Assembly (NCBI RefSeq): GCF_003053845.1
Contig: NZ_QAYG01000005.1
Location: 248,001-312,000 of the forward strand
From: Breoghania corrubedonensis
GTDB lineage: Bacteria; Pseudomonadota; Alphaproteobacteria; Rhizobiales; Stappiaceae
Reading direction: 5' to 3'
Length of the DNA: 64,000 nucleotides
The position numbers were made by a program, and so were the translations under genes. The stretch's first letter is position 1, and each line of letters begins with the position of its first letter. Below, in pieces: positions 54,900 to 63,021 of the stretch. Under the pieces are notes generated by a model. The model had not been told where the DNA came from and did no database searches. It saw only the letters and a list, made by a program, of their open reading frames with translations.

Positions 54900-55964
54900 T
54901 CAGCGCAGAATGTCGGTCCAGAGCTCCGACGGATCGGGCTCGGGATCGGTCTGGGCGAATTCGGCCGCTTCGCCGACAAGAGCGCGCACGTCCTTGTCGA
55001 CGCCCTTGAGCTCATCTTCGCTCGCCCACTTCTTGTCCAGAAGCCGCTTGCGCACCTGCTCGATCGGATCGTGTTCGGTGCGCATCTTCTGCACCTCTTC
55101 CTTCGAGCGGTACTTGGCGGGATCCGACATGGAGTGACCGCGATAGCGATAGGTCAGCATCTCCAGAATGTAGGGTCCCTTGCCTGCCCGGCAGTGAGCG
55201 ACGGCCTTGTCGCCGGCAGCCTTGACGGCCCGCACGTCCATACCGTCGACCTGCTCTCCGGGAATGTCGAAGGAGGCGCCGCGTTCGGACAGGTCGACAT
55301 TGGAGGACGCGCGTTCGACGCTCGTGCCCATGCCGTACTTGTTGTTCTCGATGATGTAGATGACCGGCAACTTCCACAGCTTCGCCATGTTGAAGCTCTC
55401 GTAGACCTGTCCCTGGTTGGACGCGCCGTCGCCGAAATAGGCGAGCGTCACGTTGTCGGTCTCGCGGTAGCGGTTGACGAACGCAAGGCCGGTGCCGAGT
55501 GACACCTGCGCGCCGACGATGCCGTGACCGCCATAGAAGGCCTTCTCCTTGGAGAACATGTGCATCGAGCCGCCCTTGCCCTTGGAGTAACCTCCACGGC
55601 GGCCGGTCAGCTCGGCCATGACGCCCTTGGCTTCCATGCCGGTGGCCAGCATGTGGCCATGATCGCGATAACCGGTGATGACCTGGTCACCCGGCTTCAG
55701 CGCCATCTGCATGCCCACCACCACGGCCTCCTGGCCGATATAGAGGTGGCAGAAGCCGCCGATGAGGCCCATGCCATAGAGCTGGCCGGCCTTTTCCTCG
55801 AAGCGACGGATGAGCAACATGTCGTGATAAGCGACAAGCTCTTCTTCTTTGGAGAATTCCGCAATAACCGGCGTCTTTGTCGCGGTCCGGCCTGTCGATT
55901 GGCGGGAACGCGAGCGCGTACCCCCCTGGCTGCTGGAGGCAGCGGTTTTGGGTTTGGTAGCCAT
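54900..55964 (-). CDS. pdhA: Pyruvate dehydrogenase E1 component subunit alpha
   Basis: A 354-residue thiamine-diphosphate subunit. The TPP motif is visible as FGDGASNQGQVYESFNMA and the later IIENNKYGMGT; the loop with GHSMSDPAKYRSKEE matches E1-alpha. The start at ATG 55964 gives MATKPKTAASSSQGG, a short basic leader. With PdhB it decarboxylates pyruvate and passes acetyl to the lipoyl groups. It is the first gene of the pdhABC unit. Confidence 0.97.
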   Translation of the reverse strand: MATKPKTAASSSQGGTRSRSRQSTGRTATKTPVIAEFSKEEELVAYHDMLLIRRFEEKAGQLYGMGLIGGFCHLYIGQEAVVVGMQMALKPGDQVITGYRDHGHMLATGMEAKGVMAELTGRRGGYSKGKGGSMHMFSKEKAFYGGHGIVGAQVSLGTGLAFVNRYRETDNVTLAYFGDGASNQGQVYESFNMAKLWKLPVIYIIENNKYGMGTSVERASSNVDLSERGASFDIPGEQVDGMDVRAVKAAGDKAVAHCRAGKGPYILEMLTYRYRGHSMSDPAKYRSKEEVQKMRTEHDPIEQVRKRLLDKKWASEDELKGVDKDVRALVGEAAEFAQTDPEPDPSELWTDILR

Positions 55965-56023
55965 TGGCCCTCGTCTCGGTGACGTTTCCCTAGAACGTGT
56001 AGCGGAAGTTACTTGAGGGAGAG

Positions 56024-56029
56024 TGTCAA
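56024..56029 (-). promoter_or_regulatory. Possible -35 element of pdhA
   Basis: A perfect TTGACA on the minus strand lies 60 bases before the pdhA ATG in an AT-rich stretch. A matching -10 box at normal spacing is not clear, so the promoter assignment is tentative. Confidence 0.3.
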
Positions 56030-56140
56030 TCCAAGAACGCAAAACACCTCTTTGAAAGTAGCTTAACTAATTGGACTAGCGTGTAAATTACATAATTAAT
56101 CAGAATTCGGTTGATTGACCATGATAAACCAAATTTCGGT

Positions 56141-56470
56141 TTATTTCGTCCCGTCACGGTCATTGCGCAAAATGACGATCTCATCCGGATGAGCCAGGTT
56201 GAGACTGTCGCGGGCGCGCTCGTCGATCATGTCCGGGTCCAGACTTTCCGGCCGCAACAGCACGACGCGGCGTTCCAGCTTTTCGCGTTTCGCCTTCAAT
56301 GCGGCGAGCTTCGTCTCCAGGGCGTGCGCATCGGTCTCCAGCCGGCCACGAGCGATAAGCCCGTAATCGCCGGACAACGCATGCAGCGCGAAATAGAGCA
56401 AAAGTGCCGCCAGCACCCCGGGAAGGATGAGCCGACGAAGGAAGGATTTCTTTCGCTGTCGGGTATACAT
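56141..56470 (-). CDS. ftsB: FtsB/DivIC-type septum formation initiator
   Basis: A 109-residue bitopic division protein. A short basic N-terminus (MYTRQRKKSFLRR) precedes one membrane helix (about residues 15-35) and a coiled coil (about 45-80, ending KREKLERRVVLL). The RARDSLNLAHPDEIVI stretch is the family signature for contact with FtsL/FtsQ. I prefer ATG 56470; an upstream ATG at 56515 adds 15 residues not typical of the family. It lies upstream of pdhA on the same strand. Confidence 0.88.
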   Translation of the reverse strand: MYTRQRKKSFLRRLILPGVLAALLLYFALHALSGDYGLIARGRLETDAHALETKLAALKAKREKLERRVVLLRPESLDPDMIDERARDSLNLAHPDEIVILRNDRDGTK

Positions 56471-56829
56471 GGGAAACGCGGACACTCTACGCAGGTACTC
56501 AATGTCGTCGATCATCGACCAGCAGGCTTAATGGAGCGTTGAGACGGGAAATAAAAGTCTTTCATTGTCTTCAACAATCAACACATCAACGCCGCCGGAT
56601 ACGGTAATGACTTAAGCAGACGATCCGCATCCCCGCTCTCCCGAGCGCGCAGGCAGCCTCGTGCCGTTTTCCAAGTGCCACACAGCCACGTCGTGGCACG
56701 CACATGCGAAGCGAACCGGGATCGGAAAGGATCGGGCGTGGGCAACCACATATCAACCGGGTTCAAAGGTGCGCGACAGGCGGCGCCGGCGTACCGGCAC
56801 ATCCCCCGCATTCCTAGGCTGCTACTGTA
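56471..56829. other. Gene-free gap between prfB terminator and ftsB
   Basis: About 360 bases without a credible gene. It should contain the ftsB promoter. I see no repeat or RNA structure of note, and open frames on the plus strand have no family resemblance. Confidence 0.4.
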
Positions 56830-56863
56830 AAGAAAAGCCGCGCACTCACGGGGAGCGCGCGGC
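56830..56863 (-). terminator. Intrinsic terminator after prfB
   Basis: On the minus strand GCCGCGC (56863-56857) pairs with GCGCGGC (56843-56837) across a 13-base loop, immediately followed by TTTTCTTT. It lies 38 bases past the prfB stop codon. Confidence 0.8.
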
Positions 56864-56900
56864 ACAATGCGCGATAGCGGCCTTAACCCCGTAAGGCCTC

Positions 56901-58029
56901 TCAATCGATATCGGTGACTTCAGCCGTTTCGCCGCCGACCCGATGTGCGAGGGCTGCCTCCATGAAATCATCGAGGTCGCCATCGAGAACGTCTCCCGGC
57001 GAGGTCTTCTCAACGCCCGTCCTGAGATCCTTGACCATCTGATACGGCTGCAGGACGTAGGAACGGATCTGGTGGCCCCAGCCAATGTCGGTCTTTGAGG
57101 CCGCGTCGGCATTGGCCTTTTCTTCACGGATCTGCAGTTCACGCTCGTAAAGACGGGCCTTCAGCATAGACCAGGCCGTGGCCCGGTTCTTGTGCTGGGA
57201 GCGCTCGGCCTGACACTGCACGACGATACCGGTCGGATTGTGCGTGATGCGCACGGCTGAGTCGGTCGTGTTCACGTGCTGACCGCCCGCACCCGAGGCG
57301 CGATACGTGTCGATCCGGCAATCGCTTTCGTTGATCTCGATGTCGATCGAGTCGTCGATCACCGGGAACACCCAGACCGACGCGAAGCTCGTATGCCGGC
57401 GCGCCTGGCTGTCGTACGGCGAAATCCGAACAAGCCGGTGAACGCCAGATTCGGTCTTGACCCAGCCGTAGGCATTGGGACCCTTGATCTGAACCGTGGC
57501 GGACTTGATGCCCGCCTCTTCACCCGCGTGAACTTCCAGGACATCGGTCTTGTAGCCATGCTTTTCAGCCCAGCGGATATACATCCTGAGCAGCATGTTG
57601 GCCCAGTCCTGGCTCTCCGTACCGCCCGCGCCAGCGTGGATTTCGATGTAGGTGTCGTTTCCGTCGGCTTCGCCGGACAGAAGCGTTTCCACCTGTCGGC
57701 GATCACTTTCCAGCTTCAGCGCCCTGAGAGCGGATTCGGCCTCGGTTACCACGGAGGTGTCATCCTCCATCTCGCCGAGCTCGATCAGCTCCAGATTATC
57801 GGAGAGCTCGGCCTCCATGCGGCGCACAGCTCCGATGTTCTCTTCCAGATACTGCCGCTCGCGCATCTGCTTGCGCGCGTTCGTCGGGTCGTTCCAGAAT
57901 TCGGGGTTTTCCGCAGCCGCGTTCAGTTCATCCAGACGTGAGATCGCACGATCCCAGTCAAAGATGCCTCCTCAGCAGGCTGAGTGCCTGCTCGATCTCA
58001 TCAACGATCGTCTGCGTTTCCGGACGCAT
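56901..58029 (-). CDS. prfB: Peptide chain release factor 2 (with programmed +1 frameshift)
   Basis: A 375-residue RF2 encoded in two frames. Frame 1 runs from ATG 58029 ([19 protein letters not shown]) through 23 codons to CTT, then meets an in-frame TGA at 57960-57958. A +1 shift to GAC (57959) continues for 352 codons to 56901. The catalytic GGQ is in [18 protein letters not shown], and the codon-recognition loop reads [13 protein letters not shown], with SPY where E. coli has SPF. The frameshift makes synthesis self-limiting: abundant RF2 reads the TGA and stops its own translation. Confidence 0.96.
57958..57972 (-). promoter_or_regulatory. RF2 programmed frameshift signal
   Basis: The minus strand reads AGGAGGCATCTTTGA: an internal Shine-Dalgarno (57972-57967), a 3-base spacer, the slippery CTT and the TGA stop, followed by C. 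This matches the classical prfB cassette, with a stronger AGGAGG than the E. coli AGGGGG. Confidence 0.92.
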
Positions 58030-58060
58030 CGCACATGCCTCGCAAATTTGGTTTTTTGAC

Positions 58061-58089
58061 AAGGAAAAGGGCCGACCAGACGTCGGCCC
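58061..58089 (-). terminator. Intrinsic terminator-like hairpin before prfB
   Basis: On the minus strand GGGCCGAC (58089-58082) pairs with GTCGGCCC (58076-58069) across a 5-base loop, followed by TTTTCCTT. It separates the PBP1a gene from prfB. Confidence 0.8.
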
Positions 58090-58155
58090 ATTCCTGAATC
58101 CGGCGCGACCATACTGAGCCCGCCGCCTCGTGTAAACCGGCCCGCTTCGGGGGCC

Positions 58156-60636
58156 TCAATAGAGACCGCCGGTCCCCGTCATGATTGCCCGGTCCGCCTC
58201 CGGCGTCACCTGGCTCGGCTGCCCCGAGTCGTCCTGATAGCCGATGATCGAGTAGTTGTCCGGCGGCGCGGTTCCCGGCTTGAAGGCCTCGAGAATCGTC
58301 CCTGGAGAGCCCGCCGTGGCGCGCAGCCCGGTACGGCTATCGATCGGTATCAGTTTGATGCCCGGCGGCACGCGGAACTCAACCGGCGGCTTGTCGGCGA
58401 GCGCCTGCTTCATGAATTCGGTGAAGATCGGTGCGGCGACATGGCCGCCTGTCATGCCGTGCCCCATAGGCCGGGGGGTGTCGTAGCCAACAAAGACGCC
58501 GACAGTAAGGTTGGGCGAAAAACCCATGAACCAAGCATCGCGCTCATCGTTGGTCGTTCCCGTCTTGCCCGCGATCGGGCGTCCGACGGCACGCACGCTC
58601 GTCGCCGTGCCACGCTGAACCACCCCTTCCATCATCGACGTGATCTGATAGGCGGTCATCGGGTCGAGCACCTGTTCGCTGTTGTCGATCAGCTTCGGCT
58701 CGTCCTGACCATGCCAATCGGTGGCATCACAGCCTTCGCATTCGCGCGCGTCGTGCTTGTAGATCGTGCGCCCATAACGATCCTGGATACGGTCGATCAG
58801 CGTCGGCGTTACCTTGCGCCCTCCATTGGCGATCATCGAATAGGCGGTCGTCAGGCGCAGCACCGTCGTTTCGCCCGCACCTAGCGCCATGGAGAGCACC
58901 GGCAGCATATTGTCGTAAATACCAAACCGCCGGGCATATTCCGCAACCAGCGGCATGCCCATATCCTGCGCGAGGCGCACGGTCATGACGTTACGCGATT
59001 TCTCGATGCCCGTGCGAAGCGTGGAAGGACCATAGTACTTTTTGCCGTAGTTCTGCGGCTGCCAGACCTCTCCGCCGGCCTGCTCGACGGAGATCGGCGC
59101 ATCCATAACGACGCTCGACGGCGTGTAGCCATTGTCGAGCGCGGCCGAATAGACGAACGGCTTGAACGAGGAACCCGGCTGGCGATAGGCCTGCGTGGCG
59201 CGATTGAATTCGCTCTGGTCGTAGCTGAATCCGCCCACCATCGCCTGGACACGCCCGGTGAAGGGGTCCATGGCCACGATCGCGCCCGAGACTTCGGGCA
59301 CCTGACACAACTTCCAGGCCGTGCTATTGCCGCCGGCAGGATCCGGGATCTGTTCCACATAAACCACGTCGCCGACCTTAAGCACGTCATCCGCACCCTT
59401 GATGGAACGCGTACCGTCCTTGACGCGGCGGATCCACTTGATCTCGTCGAAATCGATGTGTCCGCGCTCACGGTCGGTGGAGAGTTTGCCGGACGCAAGC
59501 TCGTTCGGCTGGATACCGATGCTTGCCTGCCCGGCATTGACGTCCAGCACCACCGCGAGCTTCCACTCCGGAACGTCCTTCAGCCCCTCGACCTTGCCGA
59601 CAAGCCCGCCCCATTCGCCCCCATTCAGGTCGACATGATCGACCGGGCCACGCCACGTGCCATGCTCCTTGTCGAACTTGATCAGACCGTCCATCAGCGC
59701 CTTGCGGGCTTCTGCCTGCATTTTCGGATCAAGCGTGGAGCGCACGGAAAGACCACCGTTGTAAAGGCGATCGTTGCCGTACATGTCCTTCACTTCGCGG
59801 CGCACTTCCTCGGCGAAATATTCGGAGGCAAAGAGCTGCGCGCCGGTTTGGCGCGGCGTGACCTCGAGCGGCTCGGCCTTGGCCTTCTCGCCGTCTTCGG
59901 GGGTGACGTAGCCGTTCTCGACCATCCGGTCGATGACCCAGTTCCGCCGGGCTATCGCCGCTTTGGGATGTCGGAAGGGATTGTAGTTGTTCGGCCCTTT
60001 CGGCAACGCAGCCAGATAGGCAGCCTCCGCGACCGTAAGTTCGTGAACCGACTTGTCGAAATAGAGAAGTGACGCCCCTGCAACGCCATAGGCTCCCATG
60101 CCGAGATAGATCTCGTTCAGGTACAGCTCCAGGATCTTGTCCTTGGAATAGGCATCTTCGATCCGGAGCGCCAGAATGGCTTCCTTGATCTTGCGCTCGT
60201 AGGAAACCTCATTCGTCAGCAGAAAATTCTTCGCCACCTGCTGCGTGATCGTCGATGCGCCTACAGGTCGCCGATCCGCGCCTGACAGCATATTGCGCAG
60301 ATTGATGACAACCGCGCGCGCCACACCGGTAATGTCGATACCGGGATGATGGTAGAAATTCTTGTCTTCCGCCGAGATGAACGCGTTCTTCACCAGATCC
60401 GGAATACCCTGGATCGGCAGGAACATACGTCTTTGTTCCGCATATTCGGCGATCAGACTGCCGTCGGCGGCGTGCACACGGGTCATTACGGGCGGTTCAT
60501 AGTTCTTCAGCGTCGTATAGTCGGGCAGATCGCCCGTGATCGTGGACAGATACCAGGCGCCCCCGGCGGCCACGACCAGGAAACAGACAGCTCCGATCCC
60601 GAAGATGTAACCGAAGAACTTGAGCAGAAATTTCAT
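58156..60636 (-). CDS. mrcA: Penicillin-binding protein 1A, bifunctional class A PBP
   Basis: An 826-residue inner-membrane enzyme with a single N-terminal anchor (about residues 10-30). The glycosyltransferase domain has Glu90 in SAEDKNFYHHPGID and the GASTITQQVAKNFLL motif. An OB-like domain lies between the two catalytic parts (about 300-420). The transpeptidase domain has SxxK at Ser489 (PGSSFKPF), SRN (EKSRNVMTVR) and KTG (GKTGTTNDERDAWF). It polymerises and cross-links peptidoglycan. It lies next to the amidase gene (60996) in the same direction, both cell-wall genes. Confidence 0.97.
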   Translation of the reverse strand: MKFLLKFFGYIFGIGAVCFLVVAAGGAWYLSTITGDLPDYTTLKNYEPPVMTRVHAADGSLIAEYAEQRRMFLPIQGIPDLVKNAFISAEDKNFYHHPGIDITGVARAVVINLRNMLSGADRRPVGASTITQQVAKNFLLTNEVSYERKIKEAILALRIEDAYSKDKILELYLNEIYLGMGAYGVAGASLLYFDKSVHELTVAEAAYLAALPKGPNNYNPFRHPKAAIARRNWVIDRMVENGYVTPEDGEKAKAEPLEVTPRQTGAQLFASEYFAEEVRREVKDMYGNDRLYNGGLSVRSTLDPKMQAEARKALMDGLIKFDKEHGTWRGPVDHVDLNGGEWGGLVGKVEGLKDVPEWKLAVVLDVNAGQASIGIQPNELASGKLSTDRERGHIDFDEIKWIRRVKDGTRSIKGADDVLKVGDVVYVEQIPDPAGGNSTAWKLCQVPEVSGAIVAMDPFTGRVQAMVGGFSYDQSEFNRATQAYRQPGSSFKPFVYSAALDNGYTPSSVVMDAPISVEQAGGEVWQPQNYGKKYYGPSTLRTGIEKSRNVMTVRLAQDMGMPLVAEYARRFGIYDNMLPVLSMALGAGETTVLRLTTAYSMIANGGRKVTPTLIDRIQDRYGRTIYKHDARECEGCDATDWHGQDEPKLIDNSEQVLDPMTAYQITSMMEGVVQRGTATSVRAVGRPIAGKTGTTNDERDAWFMGFSPNLTVGVFVGYDTPRPMGHGMTGGHVAAPIFTEFMKQALADKPPVEFRVPPGIKLIPIDSRTGLRATAGSPGTILEAFKPGTAPPDNYSIIGYQDDSGQPSQVTPEADRAIMTGTGGLY

Positions 60637-60995
60637 ATAACGAGCTCTTCCGTATCAGGCTCTTTTCGTGGACGAAGGACCGTACAGTCCTGATTTTTCT
60701 ACGTATTCCAACCGCGAAGCCGCCACCGCCGTCACTCGCTTCCAACTTTGAAAGCAAGGCATCGGAGGTTCCGCCGAAACCAGTCCTTGCGACATTCCTT
60801 GCGATAAAGAGACACAAGATACTGACCTTGTCGCGCGTTGCCGGCCGGAGCTTCAGATCGGCCGCGCCCACGTAGCACAGCGAAAGCTGATCGTCGCCTG
60901 CATCGGTCACTATTGTGGCGATGCTGAGGCGTGCATGTTGCTCTCGCGCCACACGCACACACACCGGCAAACATCATCATTCCGCCGTTTTCGCG
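60637..60995. other. Gap between amidase and PBP1a genes with one palindrome
   Basis: This 359-base gap has no credible gene. A 16-base near-palindrome AGGACCGTACAGTCCT (60676-60691) lies 40 bases before the PBP1a ATG, in a position to act as an operator. A T-run (ATTTTTCT) follows it on the plus strand. Confidence 0.45.
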
Positions 60996-62234
60996 CTACT
61001 GCCCCTGCGCAAGGCGCGGCTGAAAAAACCGGTCAATGCTCGTAACCATCGCACTTGCCGCCCGCTCCCGCCACTCACCGGAAAGCAGCAAGCTCTCATC
61101 GTGCTTGTTCGACAGGTACCCCAGTTCCACCAGAACCGACGGCACGTCATAGGCCTTGAGAACCCGAAAGCCCGCTGAGCGCCAGGGATTCTTGATCAAC
61201 TTCACCGCACTCTCGAATTCCGAAACGAGCGTTCGCGCGAAAAGTACCGAGAAACTCTTGGTTTCCCGACGTGCCAGATCGATCAGAATATCGGCCACGT
61301 CATCCGGCTCATCCTCCAGATCGGCTCCGGCGAGTATGTCGGAACTGTTCTCCCGCTTCGCAAGCGCCGCGGCAATCGCATCCGATGCACGCTCCGACAG
61401 CGTATAGACCGTCGCGCCGCGCACATAGCTCTGCGGAGCGGAATCCGCATGAACGGAAACGAAAAGGCTGGCCCCCTGCTGGCGCGCGAATTCAACGCGC
61501 TTTCCCAACGGGATGAAGCGATCGTCGTCGCGGGTCATCAGCACCTCGTAGGTGCCTTCCGCATCGAGTTTCGCCTTCAGGAGTTCCGCGAATTCGAGAA
61601 CGACATTCTTTTCGTAAACACCGTCGACGCCGACCGCTCCGGTGTCGATGCCGCCATGGCCGGGATCAAGAACGATAACCGGACGACTGGACGAAACATC
61701 GCCAACGACCTTCCGGTCGCCTTTTTCAGCCGTCTTGCCTGTCGCCTCGGCATCCGGACGCGGATAGTCGGAAAGGAACGCCTCGCCCGTCGTCTTGACG
61801 AAATCGATCACCAGTCGCGCCGGCTGATTGTCGACGGAGGGGAGCACAAAAGACTTGTCGATCCGCGCCGGCCCCGAAAGATCCAGTACGATGCGTGACT
61901 TTCCCGGTGCGATCAGGCCGTAGCGCCATGCCTTGATAAGGCCGCGTCCCACATCTCCCGACTTGGGCGGCAAATCGAAACGCACCTCGGGCATATCCAG
62001 AATCACACGATCGGGAGCAGCGAGCGCGGAAGCCGCAAAGGTCACAGGGCGACTGAGATCCACAATGAAGCGCGTGCGCGCGGAATCGCCGACGACACGG
62101 GCCGAACGTGCGACCACCGTCGCCGTTTCGTCCCTCGGCCCGTCGTCCGTATTTGCGTCCGCCGCAAGCGTAGCGGTCGCGTAAACGGCTGCGAACGCGA
62201 CGGCGAGCGCTGCGATGGTTTGCCTGAGCTTCAT
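60996..62234 (-). CDS. N-acetylmuramoyl-L-alanine amidase (AmiC-type)
   Basis: A 412-residue periplasmic cell-wall amidase. The start at ATG 62234 (MKLRQTIAALAVAFAAVYAT) gives a Sec signal peptide. An AMIN domain for septal peptidoglycan binding covers about residues 45-160. The catalytic Amidase_3 domain (from about 195) has the zinc site in LDPGHGGIDTGAVG, a Glu in VVLEFAELL, the VSVHADSA histidine and the catalytic VELGYLSNKHDE near the C-terminus. It splits daughter-cell walls during division. It is divergent from rne. Confidence 0.96.
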   Translation of the reverse strand: MKLRQTIAALAVAFAAVYATATLAADANTDDGPRDETATVVARSARVVGDSARTRFIVDLSRPVTFAASALAAPDRVILDMPEVRFDLPPKSGDVGRGLIKAWRYGLIAPGKSRIVLDLSGPARIDKSFVLPSVDNQPARLVIDFVKTTGEAFLSDYPRPDAEATGKTAEKGDRKVVGDVSSSRPVIVLDPGHGGIDTGAVGVDGVYEKNVVLEFAELLKAKLDAEGTYEVLMTRDDDRFIPLGKRVEFARQQGASLFVSVHADSAPQSYVRGATVYTLSERASDAIAAALAKRENSSDILAGADLEDEPDDVADILIDLARRETKSFSVLFARTLVSEFESAVKLIKNPWRSAGFRVLKAYDVPSVLVELGYLSNKHDESLLLSGEWRERAASAMVTSIDRFFQPRLAQGQ

Positions 62235-63021
62235 TGCGGAATTTGCTTCCCCGACATGCGTCGGGACCCGTTTTCGAACCTGCCCTTCGCGCCCGTTCAA
62301 AGACAGGCGCAGCGTCCTTTTCATAGGACATTACGGGCCCATGGTTAACCGGGTCTTTCGCTTATCGCGTGAAGAATTCCCAGCATCGAACGCGGCGGCG
62401 CGCACGTCTTCGGATATCGCCTCTGGAACGACACTCGATCCGGCCGCGGAAAGGTCGCGACTACGTGGCGTTAGCTATCGCGACAGCTTATCTTGCCAAC
62501 AGTGCATTGCATCCTTAAAAGAACAAGTTGGATTTAGGTCACCGCGCGACTCATTCCGCCGTCAGGGGCGCCGCTTCCTGACGGGACCCAGTGCAGGCCG
62601 GTCTTCGCGAGCGCGTTTTCGAGGACATATGCCCGCAACTTTGTCTCGCCTGCCTGCTCCCCTCGCGGTTTTCCGTGCGGGACGCCAGGCAGGCATCGGA
62701 ACTGGCGTGGTTCCAATCCAGGGATTGATACCGTGCAGGATGCGGCAAGACCGGGCACGGACCGCACGGTCGGCGACGAGCCGACCTTACCGAAATTCGA
62801 CAGTCAACGAGCGTTGCGATGAGCGACCGCGCTGAACCGAAGAGCAGATTGGAGACGTCAGGCGCCTCGTCAAAGGCCGCCTTCCCGTCCGCTCCGGTTA
62901 ACGCAACGCCCGCAACACGCTTCAAACATAACCGAGACAGACAAAGCGACCATGCGGACGGAACACATATTCGGCAGCGGACAGCGCCGGTTCCACGACG
63001 TGGTCGTGGAGACCCCCTTCA
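62235..63021. promoter_or_regulatory. Divergent amidase/rne intergenic region with leader hairpins
   Basis: This 787-base region has no credible gene and must carry both promoters and the rne leader. Two hairpins are clear: CCGTCAGG (62559-62566) / CCTGACGG (62577-62584) and GGTCGGC (62768-62774) / GCCGACC (62780-62786). A structured rne leader would fit autoregulation by RNase E cleavage, known in enteric bacteria. Confidence 0.5.

Noticed and set aside
53469-55502. A 677-codon open frame opposite pdhB and pdhA
   Set aside because: Antisense shadow of two unambiguous pyruvate dehydrogenase genes in a high-GC genome.
60497-60970. A 157-codon minus-strand frame between the amidase and PBP1a genes
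   Set aside because: It overlaps the first 140 bases of PBP1a in another frame and has no motif.
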